From: Campylorhamphus procurvoides
Lineage: Eukaryota > Chordata > Aves > Passeriformes > Dendrocolaptidae
NCBI GenBank assembly: GCA_013396655.1
Contig: WBMV01000267.1
Coordinates: 1,346,333-1,410,332 of the forward strand
DNA length: 64,000 nt
Direction: 5' to 3'
The notes beneath the pieces were generated by a model that was not told where the DNA came from, searched no databases, and was given only the letters and a program-made list of their open reading frames with translations. Shown here piece after piece: positions 1 through 12,600 of the stretch. Numbering within the stretch: the stretch's first letter is position 1; each line of letters opens with the position of its first letter. The translations under genes and the position numbers were made by a program.

Positions 1-3000
1 TGTTTTCTGCGGCCAGGGTGGAGCTCAGTGATCTCCTCTGTTTATTCTTGTTGTTTCGTGCAGTCATAACAACTGCAGCTCCACCTGAACCACTAAATGC
101 ACAGGTATCTTCAGGTGATCAGATAACATGCCTGTTAATACCACAGCAGTGCTGACCATGGTGTAAAATCCCCCTGCAAAAACTGTGCCAAGAATCATAT
201 TTGGCAGCAATAATTGTCAAAAAATGGCTGTACCTTGTGGTTTTATTTTACACAGTTGACTTTTCCCCTCATAACAATCCCATGTCTGAGAATTCCTTAG
301 ATTCTTGGAATGTTCCAGTTTTTGATCTAATAAATTAGTTTTTCTTCTAATTATTAAGACAAGACATTGCTCAACTGAAGAGAAATTTCCATTGTGTGAG
401 GGCTGTAAATGGGCATTCTGCAAGAGCACTGTTGTGATCAAGGGAGCAGTAAAGTCACTAAATTCCCCTCAAAGTTTTTGTTGCAAATGAAGACAATATG
501 ACTGAAAAGTGTTCAATGCTTTGTTGTGGAGGTGCTCAAAACAGTGAGTTATAGACAAAACCCATGACATTTCTGTCAAGAGATAAACCCAGCCGACTGT
601 TAAGTCAGAATCATGAACCCTGGAGATCTGCTTAAAGAAAAATCTTAAATTTTGTGGCTCTCTCTCGAGTGGCTCTAACTGTGGTAGGACAGCAATCTAA
701 TCTCCATCTGAGAAAGAAGGTCTTCCCTTGGAGCAGATTTCCCAGGCAGCCTGAGCTGGGCTCCTGCTGTCACTGCCCTGTCCCACAAAGCCACTTCTCC
801 TTCAGCTCAGCATGGCCAAAAGCTTCTCTGTCATTAAGGGTATTTTCAATCGAATGAACTTGTTAGCGTTGATCCTGAAGGCTCCCCACAGCTCTAACAT
901 ATTACATTTATCATATTTGGCTCATATCCTCAGATATGAGGATCTTCATGCCAGTCTTTTTGAGGGTAGATTGGGAATCCATCCCTGCAGGACAGAGCTC
1001 TCTGCTGCCCATGCCAATGGGCTCCTCAGTGTAGCATATGCACAACTAAATTTATGATTTACTAACACATTGGTCTGCCTGATAATCCACAGAGACTGTG
1101 TTGCTGGTGGAGACTTTGCAGGATAAGGAAACCCGCCCACATGGCAATTAATTCTCCAGGCAAAGACTCCCAGTGGTGATGAGTTTCGTATCTATCTGAT
1201 GCATGAGTGCTGGTGGCACATTTTTTTCCTTTAAAACACATCAAAGGGGAGACAGATGGTCAGATATGTGGCTAATCTAAACTGCTGGAAAGCCAGGGGC
1301 TTCAAGGCACAGGGCTGAGGACCTGGCTAGGACTGGATGGTGATAGGACCTCACCCAAAACAGACTTTTATGCCAAAAAGCAAATCGTGACAGCTCGTTT
1401 CAAAGACAATGTCTAGGGAATGCACTGCTGCTCTTAAGTATTTTGAATATGTCTGCATGATGAGTTTTGACTAAAAAAAAGACAAAAAGGGAAACCCAAG
1501 AAAGGCATGGAAACAATTTCTTAGATAAAAGGCAAAGTTCCTTACATGGGAAACACGTGAAAGACTGCAAAATATCATCACAGTAAAATATCTGGGGGAA
1601 CTGGATTCCCCAGGCCTTTTTCCCTTCTCTCCCAGTAAAATCAGTCTCCTGATTCCTCAAACGCTTTAGTTTTTAAATTCAGAAAATATGTATGTGCCAC
1701 CATATACTTTTAATTAGCTTAAATTTACATAATTCCATATTACCAACTACTGAGGCATCCAGAAAACCCACAGTTTTATTTTCTGGAATTTGGGGCCTGT
1801 TTCCCATTTGTAGTGTGGATGCTTCCTATCATGTGGCAGTGTGGGGGCATTGACAAGGAGAGGACGTGTAATTGACACCGTCAGGCTGCAAAATATCACC
1901 TGGAAGGAAGGAAAAAGCCTTTTCCTGAACAGTTTTTGTTTATTATCCATATTGTCCCAGCTTCTATAAGCCCAGGTCCTTCATGGGGCTGTGGCTGTGA
2001 TTGGTGCTGTGTAAACAAAGCATGTTGGAAATGAAGCCCTCGGAAATCTATTCCTTTCTCTCTTCTGGTCTCTCTTACCCCAGTGCGTGGGGATACATCA
2101 CCTTTGGCTTTTGGCAGCCACTCTCTGCATTTTTTAATTTCCTTCACCGCTTATCTAAAGCAGCTCATGGACATAATTTTCCGTGTCAGCAGCTAATCTG
2201 ATCTGAGGTTGTGCTACTAAACTTTCTACACAAATCTGCTCTTTTTTCCACAGCTCTCTTTAGTGATCTCAAACCCACTAGTTGTTACTGATGCCTACAC
2301 TGGAAAGGCACAATTAAATATTGTCCAGTGTTTTGTACCAGAAGTCACAGACCTGCTTCTTTGAGTCTTATTTTCTGTCCAGGGACATAATGAAGCTGTG
2401 GGCCCTCTTTACCTCCTGGTTACATAAAGGATTAAATTGTTATATTTAGCAGAGAGAGGCTCCTCTGGTGCTGAGCACACCAGGCCTAATCTCCTTTACC
2501 ATTTGTGTGTTGAAAGAACTTGAATAATTTCAGAACAACTGGCCTTGAGTTAAATTGGTCAGGCTGAAAACGGTGTCAAGCCCCTGTTGATTTATTATTC
2601 GCTATGTCAGTAGTCATTCCAGTTCTTGACTCAGCCAAACTAAATACTGCCTGGTCTGCCCAGCCAAAAAAATGGTTACATATTGAAGGGATTTTTGCAT
2701 TCAGATATGTTACCCAATTTAATTTATGGTTCCACTTTGTCTTTCTACTTGGTAGACACAGATGTATTGCTGTTCCCTCAAACATAGACCTTGCAGATAA
2801 ATTATCCCAAATCTCATCCTATTTCTGTGCTTCAGTGCAGACATACCTTCAGACAGCAAATCCTTCCTGATCTACCAAAGCTTCTCCACCGAGTACAGTG
2901 TTTCACATTCCTCTTTATCCACTGGGAATTTGAACTTTCACTTAAATTAATATTATTATGAAGAGCTCTTGCTTTCTCTAAAATGTTTGAATTAAAATTT

Positions 3001-6000
3001 CTTTTGAAAACACTTAACACAATATTTATGTTTGTCTGAAAACTAAACTAATTAATAATTTAATTTTAATAAAGGCTTCAAAAATAATACTGAAAATTAA
3101 TACTTGTGGTGTTTGGAGGGGTTTTTTTAAAGCTGTTGTCTGTCTGGAAAACATTTATTTTCCTCAATATTTTCACAAGATTATCTCCTCCTTCACAATT
3201 CACATGTAATGTCAAAATGAAACAAAACCTTTGTTATGAAAACTCCTGAACTCTGAAGTTTCAGCCAAAGTCCAGGTCACAGTTTTATAATTTGACCTCA
3301 GCTCTGCATATATAACTCTCACTTAGGGGGAATTTAACTGTTTGTTGTAGTTTGTAGGTGCATTGAAATGGGCTGTCTGTGGGGTTAAACTGGAGGTTTT
3401 TGGCAATATTTTGCCACAGTTAATGGTTTGCCTCTACCATGCCAATGAATTTGTTCCCCAAAACAACAGCATAATTTAGCTGCATTCTTATTTTCATGGG
3501 AAAGTTTTGATACTTTGTCCTAATTCCAGCATATCTGCCATTGGATTATATCCTTCTATACCAGAGCAATAGTAGGATTCACAGCCTCAAAGATCACCGT
3601 TCAAAAATGGTGTCATACTCCAACAAATCCGACAATTTAAGCTCTGTGCCTGTTTTTTTCCACTCTGATTTCTTCTTTTTGACACAAGGAATCCTGAGCT
3701 GCTAATGGTGGCTACTCTTAGGCAGGATGAGAATCCATCACCTCTTTACAGAGCTGGTCTGCAGTGTCGAGGAAGCTCAGAGCTTCTGCTCACAGATAAA
3801 ATACATTTTGACAGTGATTACATACGCTGCTCTATGACTTCCAGTGTGTTAGCAATAGGTGACATGGATGTAGCACAGAGGCTGGATCAGCAGTTATTTC
3901 CCTAAACTCCAGACCTGGTCTTGCTCTGTCCTGATTTTGTTTGGCCTTATGGCCCATTCTGGGGTCTTTCAGCAAACCTGCCTTTCCCTCATGGTCCTAC
4001 CACGAAAATTCTGCATAGATTTGTATATAGCATTGCCAGATAGTTTACGGCTTAGTGTTGTCATGCAGAGATATTTTGCCATCATAACATGGGATTTCAG
4101 AACAAAGCCAGCTAAAACAACGTGCTAACTCCTGTCCTCTGCTTAGGGGTGCTGTGCCCTCATACTAAGGCCATGTTTTTTGAAGTTTGAAAGTTTTTTG
4201 TGGGAAGTTTTGGTTTTGGGGAAGGCAATGAAAGGTTAAAAAACCAAAGCAAAACCCTAAAATGTTGCATTCACATGTGATTAATAAAAGTAAAGAAAGA
4301 CCTACACCCCACACACCTTCATCCCTCTCTCTGCATCGTGCCCTACTTATTTGATAACTCCTCTTGGGTGTTTAAGACAAATTCTGGCCTGCTCTGAGCC
4401 TACCTCATTCCTGGGCACTAAGCTGTGCCTTGCCCCTTGAGATAGGAGCCAAGTATCTCTTATCTCACGGGGAAGTTGGTCCTGGTTTCTCTATCTGCAG
4501 CCATTTCTTTATCTTTTAATGTCTAAACACGCAGACAGGCAGACCTGGTTGATTCCCCCCACACACACAGGTAGATGAGATCACTACTACACTAGTCAGC
4601 CTTTTTCCAGCTGAATGAATATTTCATTTACTCGTTTCCTCATGGTGAATGATCCCAAAAACCAGGAGCCTGACACGCCTAGGTTGGGAAGAGTGCATAC
4701 CATGCTTAAATATGCAGTGAGCTGGGGCAAGTCTGAAGTACCCTCTAATCTTACACCCACCACCAAGGGAGTTTCTAGCCTAAGATACTGAATCCTGCCT
4801 AGCTCCTGAAGGAGCTGGAATGTAATTACCTTGTTGGCCTGGTCAGCAAATGTTTCTTGGCTTCACACTGAAAGACTTGAGCAGGTATGACCCCTCCAGA
4901 TGCTGACAAGAATGCCTTCTCAGGGAATAACGTATGGAGGTGGCTTGGGGTGGTTGTTCCTGCCTGGACAGAAAGTAAAACTGCTGCTGGTGCCTCATAC
5001 TGTTGGTTTGTAGGATGGACAATGCCTTTCTTTCTTCTCAGGTGAGAAGCACCCTAGGTCCAAGTCAGTGCTTCTTCCAGGCAGTCCTGCAGGCTGAGCT
5101 CATGCACTGACCAAGGAATCATGCAACACTTCGGCTGGTTCTGGGTGCCTAGTGAGACACAGGCAAAGGGAGCAATTAAAAGTCATCTTTATAATTATTT
5201 TATAATAACAGAGAAACCGCAGTATAATAGTATGAGTGTCTGTATCCACATCCTTATCCATATCTATTTACATCTACATCTGTATCTACATGTTGCACTG
5301 TGTGGTGAAACAAGTCACCCGAACATTGGTGACCTTGTTGACTCTGCCCACAGTTTGTGTCCTCACCAATTGCTCTGTGTGTGGCTTTTGTCACTTTCTT
5401 TCAGGTTCAGGGAACAGTCCACCTCTTGCAACCCTTAGATGTGGGGCAGGGAGTGAGAGCGGTGATGATGCAGCCAGGACTGCAGCACATGCACTGTATA
5501 GCACTCTTGCATGGACATGCCCCAGGTTTAGCAAATACGAAAAAAAAAACCCTGTGCCCTCAAGAGCTTTCAGATGACACACATAGAATTTGTGCTTTCT
5601 GTACAAACTTACTGGAAGAGCTGCATTGAGCCATGAGACAGCCTAGCAGTGAGTGACTTGGATGAGTCCATAGTGTGGTGGTGCTGTGTGTATGCAATGT
5701 AAAATCATTTGTTCTGTGGGATGTGCTGCAGAGACCAAATGTTATTGTCTGTTTTGGAAGGCAATATTTTTTTTGAACTGCAGGCAGCAAAGCAGACTGG
5801 TTGTTGGAGTTTACAAAAGACTGTCATTGCTCTGCTATGTAATTTTTAAATAAACACATTTTAGTCATTAAGTATACACTCTTCAAGCCTCAGTGAGAAC
5901 ATCAGAATTATTAGTTAAGCTTTAATTCATCTGGTATGAGTTACGACTGGGCTAAAGCATGTTGCAAGTGAGAGGAGGTATTTTCCAAGGACAATTTGTC

Positions 6001-6559
6001 TGTGATAACCTCTAACACAATAGGAGACCAAATTCTAAACTATACCCCCACTTTTTATGCATTTTGGTTTTGCTTCTCCTGTTGTTGCTACTTATAATAT
6101 AACGAGAGAGAGAGGGCCAGGGGATGTAATTGATCTCTTGAGGTTCCTTTGAGGCCCCCATTTCCATGATTAAACGAGCATTTGAATTGTTACAGACGTC
6201 ATCACACAAATGAATGTTTCATTAGGCACCAATAAATTGCTACAATAGCAAACCAAAGTTGTCTTTATACAGTATTTCACAAATTGCAGACAGCACAGAG
6301 TATCTTTTATATGTGGGCATATTCATTCCCCCACTACCCCATATCCCTGTGGTTTCTTGTTTCATTTGGTTTGTAGGGTATGTGAATAGGTCCTGCTTCT
6401 CTGGAGGAATACCTTTTCCAAATGTGGCTGTTCATTTATAATGCTTGGCTGGTAAGCTCCCCTGGTGTGCCCAGCTCTGAACCCACCTGTGTAGTTCACA
6501 GAGAATTGAGGGGGAGTCAAAAAGGAGAAGCAGTGCATAGATAGGGCATGTGGTGGAAT
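1..6559. other. Unique AT-rich DNA, no gene seen
   Basis: Apart from the decayed hexamer repeat at 5.24 kb, I recognise no exon, RNA gene or transposon here. Open frames are all under about 115 codons, lie in every frame, and lack flanking splice signals combined with plausible protein sequence. Confidence 0.6.
5237..5293. repeat. Degenerate hexamer repeat (ATCTAC/ATCTAT-like)
   Basis: Units such as 'tatcca', 'catcct', 'tatcta', 'catcta' and 'tatctaca' follow one another with a period near 6, with many substitutions. It is an old, decayed microsatellite. It produces the repetitive HILIHIYLHLHLYLH stretch in an overlapping frame, which is why that frame is not a gene. Confidence 0.7.
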
Positions 6560-6895
6560 ATATTTCATCCCTCTGAATGTAATGACATTAATTTAATTAA
6601 AAAATCTAGGCCGGTCGCTACAATTTATAGGCCAACATGACTAATATTGTTATGCTTATGCAAGCAGAGAAATTAATTAAAACTTTGAAGCTTATTCATT
6701 GGCATAATGAAAGCTTATTTTATGGTGATGAGAGATTAAGAGAACTTTCATGGTGGGTTTTTTCTACAGAAAGGGAAAGAAACCCTCCCTGCCCCACTTT
6801 CACAACCAGGGAGTGTTTAATTAAAACCAGGAGGCAAAGTGGGAAAATGAAAGAGGCAAGAAATACTTTTGTTAATATATTAGTTCTGTAGAGAG
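6560..6895. promoter_or_regulatory. Candidate regulatory block with three TTAATTAA sites
   Basis: The palindrome TTAATTAA occurs at 6593-6600, 6673-6680 and 6817-6824, three times in 232 bp. TTAATTAA and its TAATTA core are typical binding sites of paired-class and LIM homeodomain proteins. The block also has several ATTA sites (for example in 'catgactaatattgtt'), and no repeat was recognised. An old CR1 lies within 70 bp downstream. Enhancer activity is inferred from motif clustering. No conservation data were available. Confidence 0.35.
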
Positions 6896-6961
6896 ACTGG
6901 GAATAGCCAGAAGGAGTTTTACAGCGGCTCTGGTGATGTGAGAGAGAAATGGGAACATCAT

Positions 6962-7181
6962 TTTTAACAGGGCATTAGGAAACATTTCTGGTCAAACACT
7001 GGAACAGACATCCCAGAGAGGTGATTGATGCCCCAGTTCTGTCAGTGTTTGAGACATTTGGACAGTGGCCTTAATAAAATTATTTAACTTTTGGTCAGCC
7101 CTGAATTGATTAGGCAGTGGGACTGGATGGCCATTGTAGGTACCTGTTTCTGTAGGTACCTGAAACTATTCTATTCTACAT
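6962..7181 (+). mobile_element. CR1 LINE 3' fragment, old copy
   Basis: This is a degraded sense-strand 3' end of a chicken-repeat-1 (CR1) non-LTR retrotransposon. The parts that show it are a 'gcattaggaaacatttct' segment, then 'cactggaacagacatccc', then a stretch like the CR1 tail 'taacttttggtcagccctga' and 'gggactggatgg', and a terminal 'ctattctattctac'. It has many mismatches and an internal 16-bp duplication (7135-7166), so it is older than the copies at 32.5 and 46.2 kb. It is truncated at the 5' end and cannot encode a reverse transcriptase. The 5' limit is approximate. Confidence 0.85.
7135..7166. repeat. 16-bp tandem duplication inside a CR1 tail
   Basis: TGTAGGTACCTG occurs at 7135-7146 and again at 7151-7162, separated by TTTC. 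The unit is 16 bp and the second copy ends in AAAC. It lies in the last part of the old CR1 copy, just before its ATTCT-type terminus, so it arose after insertion or during replication of that element. Confidence 0.85.
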
Positions 7182-7866
7182 ATTCATACATGTAGGGTAT
7201 AGCTTTAGTCTGAATCCAGATTGTCTCACTAAAGCAACTGAAGTCAGCACAGAGTTATTTGTTCTGTCACAAAAACTCTTTGAATGCTCTGACTCATGAC
7301 AAGGACAGGCCCAGGCCTTCCCAGTTGCTTGGGTCAAGAAAGGAGTAAAGAGTTAGGGCTTAGCTGTGCCAAGCTGAATACATCTGGAACCTGAGCTCCC
7401 ATGTGGGATGGGGGATTGCATGAGAGGGTTGATATTACTTGAATGTAAGGACTGGAAGTAAATTCCAGCAGTAGAATGGCTGAAATTGCAAAATTTCCGA
7501 GATCTGGATATTGCTCAGGACTTCTGTTATATTTTTCGCTTTCAACATAATGATACATAATAAAAAAGAAAGAAAATATCCTTCACTTCTAACTAGATTA
7601 TTAAGGTCAACATAAATGCATTGTTTATTCAGAGAGCAAAATTGGAACTCCTGGAGCTGATTGTGCCTCAAGTTGTCATCTGAATCTTCCCAGTCTGAAA
7701 GTCTTGCTTGAAATCCAGCAGCTAATCGTGCCTGTGCATGGGTGTCCCACACACCTCTGGAGGGAGAAAGATCCATGCTGGCTGGGTCAGCCAAGGTTGT
7801 TGAAGAAAGCTCCAACAAAACTAAGTGTACTTCAGGGTCTGCAAGTCCAAAAGGGTAAATGAAAGC

Positions 7867-7887
7867 AATAATAATAATAATAATAAA
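7867..7887. repeat. (AAT)n microsatellite
   Basis: About seven uninterrupted AAT triplets, followed by an AT-rich flank. It is a short simple repeat. Confidence 0.95.
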
Positions 7888-8773
7888 ATTGTATTTATTA
7901 AGTATTCAAGCTACTTGCCAATCTTATTATTTTGGGGAGAAAATATGTGAGGCTGATGTTAGTAAGGTCTGATTTTAAGGGGCTGTGGTGGGTACACCTA
8001 TGCTGTGTTAGAAATCCATGGGAATGTCCTTTGGGCAATGATCACTTCCCCCTCCACTGCAACTGTGCTGCATCCAGATGTGCTCTTCCCAATATCTGAC
8101 TAATAGAAGCTACTGCTCTTCCTCAGAACTAGATATCCTTCACATTCAGGTGCCTTTTTCTGTGCTGTTGTTCACCCTCAAGCTGCCCTGACTGTTAATT
8201 CCCTGCGTTGAGAGGTGAGAAGAGCATTTTTTTTGAGTTTTTAACACAGTATGATCACACTGTAGCACTTAGCATCAGGTCCAAGATCTCACATACATGT
8301 CTTCAAAATAAGAGAACAATCATCCCAGCTGCCAAAGGAATCGCAAAACATTAAATGTGCTTAATATTTAGGCCCTGGATGAAAGTTTGTATGTCCAGGA
8401 AGAACAGCATTTTCTTCAGCTGGGCCTTCTGCTGATTTACTTTCAGAAACAGGTACTCCAAAACAGCTCTCATTTTCTTAATCTCTGATTCTCCTGAACA
8501 CTGTGGAATTTTCTAATGGATTTTAGAATTTCCTCAAAGTAGAGAAAGCTATTTAGGAAGAGAGTGAGTGGGTCGTTCAAGGCAGCAGTGGGAAGGAGGT
8601 GCATCCCCTTCAGCACAGACATGAGGGCAGCAGCGCTAAAGGAAAGGAGACTTGAACATCTCAGTGTGTCTTGAGATCTGTAAGGAAAGACTGTGTTCTC
8701 TACCTAAACAAATAGCCTGGAACACAGTTAGAAGTTCCCTGTTGTACTCCCCACATTTTTATAAGTAATATAA

Positions 8774-8789
8774 TATAATAATTATTATA
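8774..8789. other. 16-bp AT palindrome
   Basis: TATAATAATTATTATA is its own reverse complement and lies in a run of only A and T over about 25 bases. It could extrude a small cruciform, but AT-rich DNA makes such words common. Confidence 0.85.
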
Positions 8790-9585
8790 AGTTATTGAAT
8801 ACATGTGTAAAGGAAACGAGTCAAAACCTTTGTTTTTGCATAGAAGGTCCCAGCAAATCATTATCCTGTTACATAATTTTTCCCCCACCTGTTTTGGGAC
8901 CTCTCCATTATTGTTATTTCTAGTGCAGTGAAGGCCAGAGCTGCTGCCTTCATCACAGTATCACCAGTTTTAGGAGACTGTCTCTGAGCAGAAGAGCTCT
9001 GGTTATGGACAGAGGTGCAGTATCCTTCTGGTAAGCAGCTGTCTGTGTATTATGGCAGGGGCCCTAGTTCATATTTGACACACCTCGTGACTGACAAGTG
9101 CTACACTAATTTCCTTTAACTGTTTGTATTGAGTATTGGCCCTCTACTCCTGAGAAATTAAGACAATTAAACACTGCAAGCATTAGGTAAGAAATTTGCA
9201 GTGACAACTGAATGACCGTGGCTTTCCTGTGCACCCAAAGATCAAAGTCTCCAGACACAGCAGGTGATTGGCAAATACTAATGAAGCAGCCAATACACAA
9301 AGGAGTCCTTCCCTTGCACACTCCATCAAACTGGCTGAAACACATTTCATCAAAATATTCCTGCTGGACCACACGGCAGTGCCAGGCTGGTGTGTTGTGG
9401 AGGAAACACTAGAGAGTGTTGTGAGAGTACGTGTTTTACTTCAGGGAACTCTATTTCAAATAACATGTCCAGGTTTTCTGGATTCTGGCATTTTAAGAAA
9501 AAATTTGTTTTGGGCTTACCCTTCCCACAAAATCCTGTTTTTTCTTTCAGAAATTTGAAAACCATTTTTATTATATTTAGGACTT

Positions 9586-9613
9586 TGTGTGTGCCTGTGT
9601 ATATGTGTGTGTT
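9586..9613. repeat. Interrupted (GT)n tract
   Basis: The tract is GTGTGTG, then CCTGTGTATAT, then GTGTGTGTTT: alternating purine and pyrimidine with interruptions. An (ATT)n tract lies 30 bp downstream. Confidence 0.8.
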
Positions 9614-9642
9614 TATGCTCCTGAGCTGACGTTTTGCTTTGG

Positions 9643-9664
9643 ATTATTATTATTATTTTTATTT
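9643..9664. repeat. (ATT)n microsatellite
   Basis: Five ATT triplets followed by a T/A-rich tail. Confidence 0.9.
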
Positions 9665-12600
9665 TAGTGCTTTGATTACTATTTCCATTCCATACAGAAT
9701 CCAATTCAGATATGTTGACATCTCTAGCAGAATGAAAATGTGACCTTGAAAGTTTTCCCAGTATAAACCTGAACTCTCTGTCTGGCTTCCAAATTTGTGA
9801 TGCAGAATGTTGAAACCTTGGATTATCCCCCCAACCCCCCCAAATACTACGAGTATTTTTTGTTGAAGAATGGGATATTTTTTCATTTAATCATGGACAT
9901 AGAGTAAAAAGAGCATCACTAACAAGAAGTTTTATGATCTGGATGCATTTGTACGACAAAGGCAGTAGATGTGTAGAGGTGAAAATTTGGTCAAAACGGT
10001 TTATAGCAAAATAAGCTTGCCAAAAAACTAAGTGTCACCAGGGGTTTCTGTAGCACCTGTGACAAGAGGAAGTTTTATAGAGATTTTGGAGCTTGGTACA
10101 ATAGTTCATTACAGAGACCTTTCTAGACTTCAGTCTGTATTTGAGCCAGATCTTCAGGAAAGCTGAAGTACAACCTTAGAAATGTTGTAGGCTAATGTAA
10201 AATTTAATTTAATTCTCAGTTTAATGCCAAGAAGGGGTCAAACAATGGAGCATTTTCTGCTCCCTGCTTTCTTGCTATTTATGAAAAAGCAACTGCTGAG
10301 ACGAACAACACGGAGCAGCTCCTGCCTGTTGTGCTGCTCAGAGCTGCTCTCCTGGGAGGACAGGTTGTATCAGGTGCAGCCAAATACCAGCACTGCCCTT
10401 CAGCTCAGAGGAGTACCATGTGCCAGGGCTGGCCACAGGGCAGTCCATACGGCTGTGAAAGCACAGCATCTTTGAACACATCAACACCACAAACTCTCCA
10501 AGCAAGGGCGGGCACTAAGAAGCCTCCCCAACATCTAATTTCTGCTCCCAACATTTGTTCTGGTGTCAGTGAGGACTTTGAGGTTAGCTGCCTGTTTGTT
10601 TGTTTCAATGCTGGGATGCTGTGTGATCTGTTTTAAGCCTGGAGATGGAAAACGCAGCTTTGCCTTCAACAGTTTGTGTGAGTGGCAGTGACTGATGCCT
10701 TTTGGAAGAGCACCCCAGGGGCCAGGAGACGTGTGTAGCTGAGTGTTTGTCTGGGCATTAGTTAGCAGCATTTGCACTGAGCTGGTTTCCATTATTCCAT
10801 ATGTCAGGAAGAACATTTGCACTTCCAGACCACTAGATGATGATGGTACTGTAATTACAGCCGCATCTGAATTAGCATTCCCACATGAATAAAACATTAG
10901 CATGATTATTCTTAGCTTTTTAACCAGTGGTCTGTGGTCTCATCTCATTATAACTGCTTTCCTAACCAAACCAAACCACACACTCTAACAAATGAAGAAG
11001 AGAAATAAACACAGAACATTGCTTCACCTTTTTTCCAGTTCAAGACTTAGAGTTAGTTAAATAATAATGAAATATCTCTGAAAACCAACATGTTGGCAGA
11101 ATTGTGTCCATAGTAGGAGATCTGTGAGTTTTAAGACTTCACTTCATGCCTTTGATAGGTCTGTAGAGGCTTGATACACTTAAAACTGAGGACCACAGAG
11201 TGCAGATGCTGGACGTCTTTTTCCAAATGGGAAAGCAATTTGCACATTCAAATCTTAGTGTTTTGCATTTACACAAAACCTTTGGGCCACAGGTGGAAGG
11301 TCTATGTAGGAGCTTGGAGTCCCAAAGGGTACAAAGCGAAGTCAAGACCCCACCTGTGATGTGTTTGAGGTGTAGGGATTGCCTTCCATGCTGCCCTGCA
11401 TTCCTCATACCATGTGCTGGACCAGCAACAGCCCACAGACCCTCAGGCTTCAAAAGCCTTTTCAGGTGTGTCTACGCTGGAGCCAAAGGTGTGATGACAG
11501 CTCAGAGACACATCCCTGAGGTAGCTTTACATGGCATAGCCTAAAGACTTCTCAGAGAGCTCTTACCGTAATCTTGCCTTTCTCAGCAGCATCAGTAGAA
11601 GGAAGAAGGTTATTTGTTGGTTTGAGGGTTAGTGACTCACATGAGTTGAACTGCTCAATGCTGTGATTTCAGTCTTGGTAAAAACAGAGATACAAAGACG
11701 ACCAGTCCTGGCTCCTGGGAAAACCCTACAATGTCACCACCATCCGTTTCTCTGATTATTTTTTTAACATTTAGCTTGTCTGTTTTTACTGGCCCTCTTT
11801 AAATCCTTTTTCATCTGTAGTAAATAACTTTTGAACGCCTTTGGTGGTTTCAACCAAAGCTGACAGGGTTGTAAAGATCTTGAAGATACCACCTTCTTAG
11901 AAGTCTCCCTTAAAATGATGTTTCTGTAGAGAAGAAAGAGGAAGGGAAGCCTCATCATCTACTCATCAGAGGAGAAGTTTGCAACATGAACACAATTCTA
12001 TGGCACACCAGGGAATCCTCATCTGAAAGAGAATGAAAGACTGGAGTTACTCCAGAGAGACAATAGTTGGAGCTCACATTTTAGTAATCATAGTGGGAAT
12101 CTGATGACTAGAAACCATAAGATGACAGGAAACTATGTTATGCTACCCATGAAACTACTCTGGCAATTGGTGAAAATCAGGTAAGTTTCAGACTTCAGCT
12201 CAGTAGCTTTATGCAATTTGTTGTGAAGGGTCTTTGCCACTTGGCTGTAAACAGGGATGGTGCCACTGTCAGGATCTTCCATCATCTGTTTCTGTAAGGG
12301 CTGAACACTGTGGCAATGCGGGATGTGAAATCCTTTCATAATTATAGGTTACAAATTAGTACCATAGTGGCTGCAAGTAGCCTGAATCCAAGCTTGACTC
12401 ATAATAAAAATAACAGTAGGTAGCTGCATATTCTTATTTTAGCTGTTGCAGGGACAGTCTTCCAGGGGATGCGTGGTTGGGGCCACTCTTTGCTGACTGA
12501 TTTTACTTCTTAAAAGCTCAGTGCTGAGCTGATTTGACAATCGTGTGAGCAAGGTAGAACTAAACCTTCTTTTTACAGCAGTCTCAAACTAGACCCACAT

